From: Pedobacter heparinus DSM 2366 | Lineage (GTDB): Bacteria; Bacteroidota; Bacteroidia; Sphingobacteriales; Sphingobacteriaceae | Assembly: GCF_000023825.1 (NCBI RefSeq) | Contig: NC_013061.1 | Span: 3,968,001-4,032,000 of the forward strand | Direction: 5' to 3' | Length of the DNA stretch: 64,000 nucleotides | Shown: positions 62,364 through 64,000 of the stretch, piece by piece | Layout of the letters: every line of letters starts with the position of its first letter | How positions within the stretch are numbered: position 1 is the first letter of the stretch | The notes under the pieces: model-generated | Told to the model about the DNA's origin: nothing | Seen by the model: the letters and a program-made list of their open reading frames with translations, nothing else | The model's database searches: none | Position numbers and translations under genes: made by a program

Positions 62364-63905
62364 CTATTGTACTTCATCAGGGAACGGAATCACTTTTCCA
62401 CTTGCTTTTTCACGTGGAAGCTGTGCATTCCGTTCTTTAAGTGTTTTGCCCAATACCAGGGCCAGTTTTTTTACCATTCCCGGATATTTACCAGCCAGGT
62501 TATTTGCCTCCCGGATATCCTGGGCCAGATCATACAGTTCAAACTCCCGGTTCCGCATATTGTATAACAGCTTCCAGTTCCCTAAACGAAGCGCAGTAAA
62601 ATAATTGATACCCAGTTTTTCATTCGCGGTCAGGTTAATCCATTTGTTGGGATAATGAAATACCAAAGGACGGTCCGGCGCTTTTAAATGAGGGTTTTTG
62701 AGGTATTTCACAAAACTTTGCCCATCCGTTTTTTGGAGTATCTTAGCTGGCTTAACCCCTGCCATTTCCAATATGGAAGGGAAAAAATCTTCAATGATCA
62801 CCGGATTTTTATAAACTGAACCTGCGCTGGTTACACCTGGCCATCTTACAATCATGGGTTCCCTTATCCCACCTTCATATACCGAGCCTTTGCCCGACCT
62901 GAGGGGGTAGTTGTGTGTATTTAGGGCACCTCCCCTTTGGTGATGGTCTAGCCCTCCGTTATCGCTCATAAAAATAATGATGGTATTTTTGTCCACACCT
63001 TTCTTTTTTAAATAATCCATAATATCACCAAGGCTTTTGTCCATACCTTCAACCAGACTCGCATATCTGGCCTCGGTACTGTCAAGCCCCGCATCATAAT
63101 ACTTTTGTACAAAGCGCGGATCGGCCATTATAGGGGTATGAACAGCATAATGGGCCATATTCAGATAAAAAGGCTCCTTTCTGGCTATTGGTGTTTCCAT
63201 TGTTTTCAGGGCTTCCTGTGTAAGGGCTTCTGAAAGAAAAGTACCTGTTTTAAAATACGCCTCTAAATCGGGTACCGCCTGTACCTGTGTCTTACCAGGC
63301 ATATTGCCATAATTTTGCTCCGATAAATAGCTTTGCGGATGTCCGCCCGAATGCCCGGCAATGTTAACCATAAACCCTAAGTTGTAAGGGCTTGCACCTG
63401 GGGTACCTATTGCAGCCCAATGGGCCTTGCCAATATGAATGGTATAATAACCGGCATCTTTTAACAATTGTGGAAAGGGTGTTGCAAAAACTGTGCGCTC
63501 CGTTTCTGCATTATTGCTTAAACCGTTCATGTTCCATTCCAGGGGCTCAAACTGCTCATCCTTTTCATCAGCATCATTATTTTTAAGGGGTGATGTCCAA
63601 TTGGTCACATGGCTCCTGGAGGCATTCATGCCTGTCATAAAACTCACTCTGGAAGGGGTGCAGACCGGTTGCGCATAAGCATCTGTAAATTTCATTCCTG
63701 CCTGTGCCAGCCGCTCCATATTGGGTGTATGGTAACGCTTGTTCAGGGGCATAATGCTGTCATAAAAAGGCACTGAAGTATCCATCCAGCCCATATCATC
63801 AACCATAAAAACAATGATGTTCGGGCGGATTGGTTTTTGATTTTGTGCAAAAAGAGTGGTTTTGACGGTCAGTAAGGCTATTATCAGAAGTTTATATTTT
63901 TTCAT
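62364..63905 (-). CDS. Type I sulfatase, third copy
   Basis: The 513-aa exported protein has a signal peptide (MKKYKLLIIALLTVKTTLFAQ) and the formylglycine motif CTPSR with Cys82 (AQPVCTPSRVSFMTG). MVDDMGWMD, GKAHWA and FMSDNGGLDHHQRG supply metal and substrate residues. I chose ATG 63905; the open frame from 63974 adds a non-signal extension. It is far from the sulfatase PUL and of another subfamily. The 95 bp upstream to the window edge hold no recognisable gene. Confidence 0.9.
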   Translation of the reverse strand: MKKYKLLIIALLTVKTTLFAQNQKPIRPNIIVFMVDDMGWMDTSVPFYDSIMPLNKRYHTPNMERLAQAGMKFTDAYAQPVCTPSRVSFMTGMNASRSHVTNWTSPLKNNDADEKDEQFEPLEWNMNGLSNNAETERTVFATPFPQLLKDAGYYTIHIGKAHWAAIGTPGASPYNLGFMVNIAGHSGGHPQSYLSEQNYGNMPGKTQVQAVPDLEAYFKTGTFLSEALTQEALKTMETPIARKEPFYLNMAHYAVHTPIMADPRFVQKYYDAGLDSTEARYASLVEGMDKSLGDIMDYLKKKGVDKNTIIIFMSDNGGLDHHQRGGALNTHNYPLRSGKGSVYEGGIREPMIVRWPGVTSAGSVYKNPVIIEDFFPSILEMAGVKPAKILQKTDGQSFVKYLKNPHLKAPDRPLVFHYPNKWINLTANEKLGINYFTALRLGNWKLLYNMRNREFELYDLAQDIREANNLAGKYPGMVKKLALVLGKTLKERNAQLPREKASGKVIPFPDEVQ

Positions 63906-64000
63906 TGTGAATTGCTCATTGCGGAATATATAAAATTTCTGCGATATAGGCTGTATCCTTGGCCACCCGTTCAACCATTCACCTCGCAGCCGTTTTAATG

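Noticed and set aside
63906..64000. Possible gene fragment upstream of the third sulfatase (a short frame encoding MVERVAKDTAYIAEILYIPQ)
   Set aside because: Only 20 codons with an in-frame stop just before its Met; nothing recognisable.
1..64000. Search by eye for transposases, integrases, phage genes, tRNA and rRNA genes
   Set aside because: None of the open frames resembles a mobile-element protein, and no tRNA cloverleaf or rRNA sequence was recognised; a covariance search was not possible here.

Overview
The window looks like a chromosomal segment of a Sphingobacteriaceae-type member of the Bacteroidota (Pedobacter-like). The reasons are four SusC/SusD outer-membrane pairs, an ECF sigma/FecR cassette, Bacteroidota-type promoters (-7 box TAnnTTTG), no obvious Shine-Dalgarno sequences, many lipoproteins with SCKK-type lipoboxes, and moderate GC. 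I see no rRNA, tRNA, transposase, phage gene or CRISPR array. All functions are inferred from sequence alone.

Layout. (1) 324-4308: a peptide-export cassette on the + strand: a double-glycine leader peptide, an HlyD-type adaptor and a C39-peptidase ABC transporter, with a palindrome in front, a hairpin after the precursor and a terminator behind. (2) 4318-11053: housekeeping and stress genes: a thioredoxin-like protein, a chromate transporter, an SRPBCC protein, an ABC transporter/GntR/GIN-like operon and a zinc alcohol dehydrogenase. (3) 11121-35324: a large minus-strand polysaccharide utilisation locus (PUL), probably for an alpha-mannose-rich and possibly phosphorylated glycan. It has two SusC-SusD-GH99-like-phosphatase modules in tandem, a GH92 alpha-mannosidase, a GH71/99-like hydrolase, PafA-type and purple-acid-type phosphatases, a GNAT protein, a sugar MFS transporter, and a membrane-anchored regulator with a SARP/BTAD-like cytoplasmic DNA-binding half. 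(4) 35888-38029: a PAS-rich histidine kinase. (5) 38471-46518: a + strand susC-susD-sulfatase-sulfatase operon. (6) 46559-52275: small genes, a PhyH-type oxygenase, a second chromate transporter with a ChrB-AraC fusion, obgE and adk. (7) 52487-60058: an ECF sigma, FecR, STN-SusC, SusD and TlpA-like operon. (8) 60068-63905: ChaA antiporter, small lipoprotein, YceI protein and a third sulfatase.

The most interesting signal is in region 3. Four transcription units (the regulator itself, the MFS transporter and both susC genes) each carry three heptamers of the form TTAAYAR repeated at exactly 11-bp intervals. For the MFS and susC genes the array sits 64-68 nt before the start codon. In three of the four cases a -7-like octamer starts exactly 11 nt after the last repeat. 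Direct repeats with one-helical-turn spacing are the classical binding mode of SARP regulators, and the locus encodes a SARP/BTAD-like protein whose ectodomain looks like a glycan sensor (ConA/LamG-like plus Kelch propeller). I infer a self-contained one-component sensor and operator system for this PUL. A second point is that both GH99-like lipoproteins encoded directly after susD have lost the usual catalytic glutamate pair, which fits a change of role to surface glycan binding.
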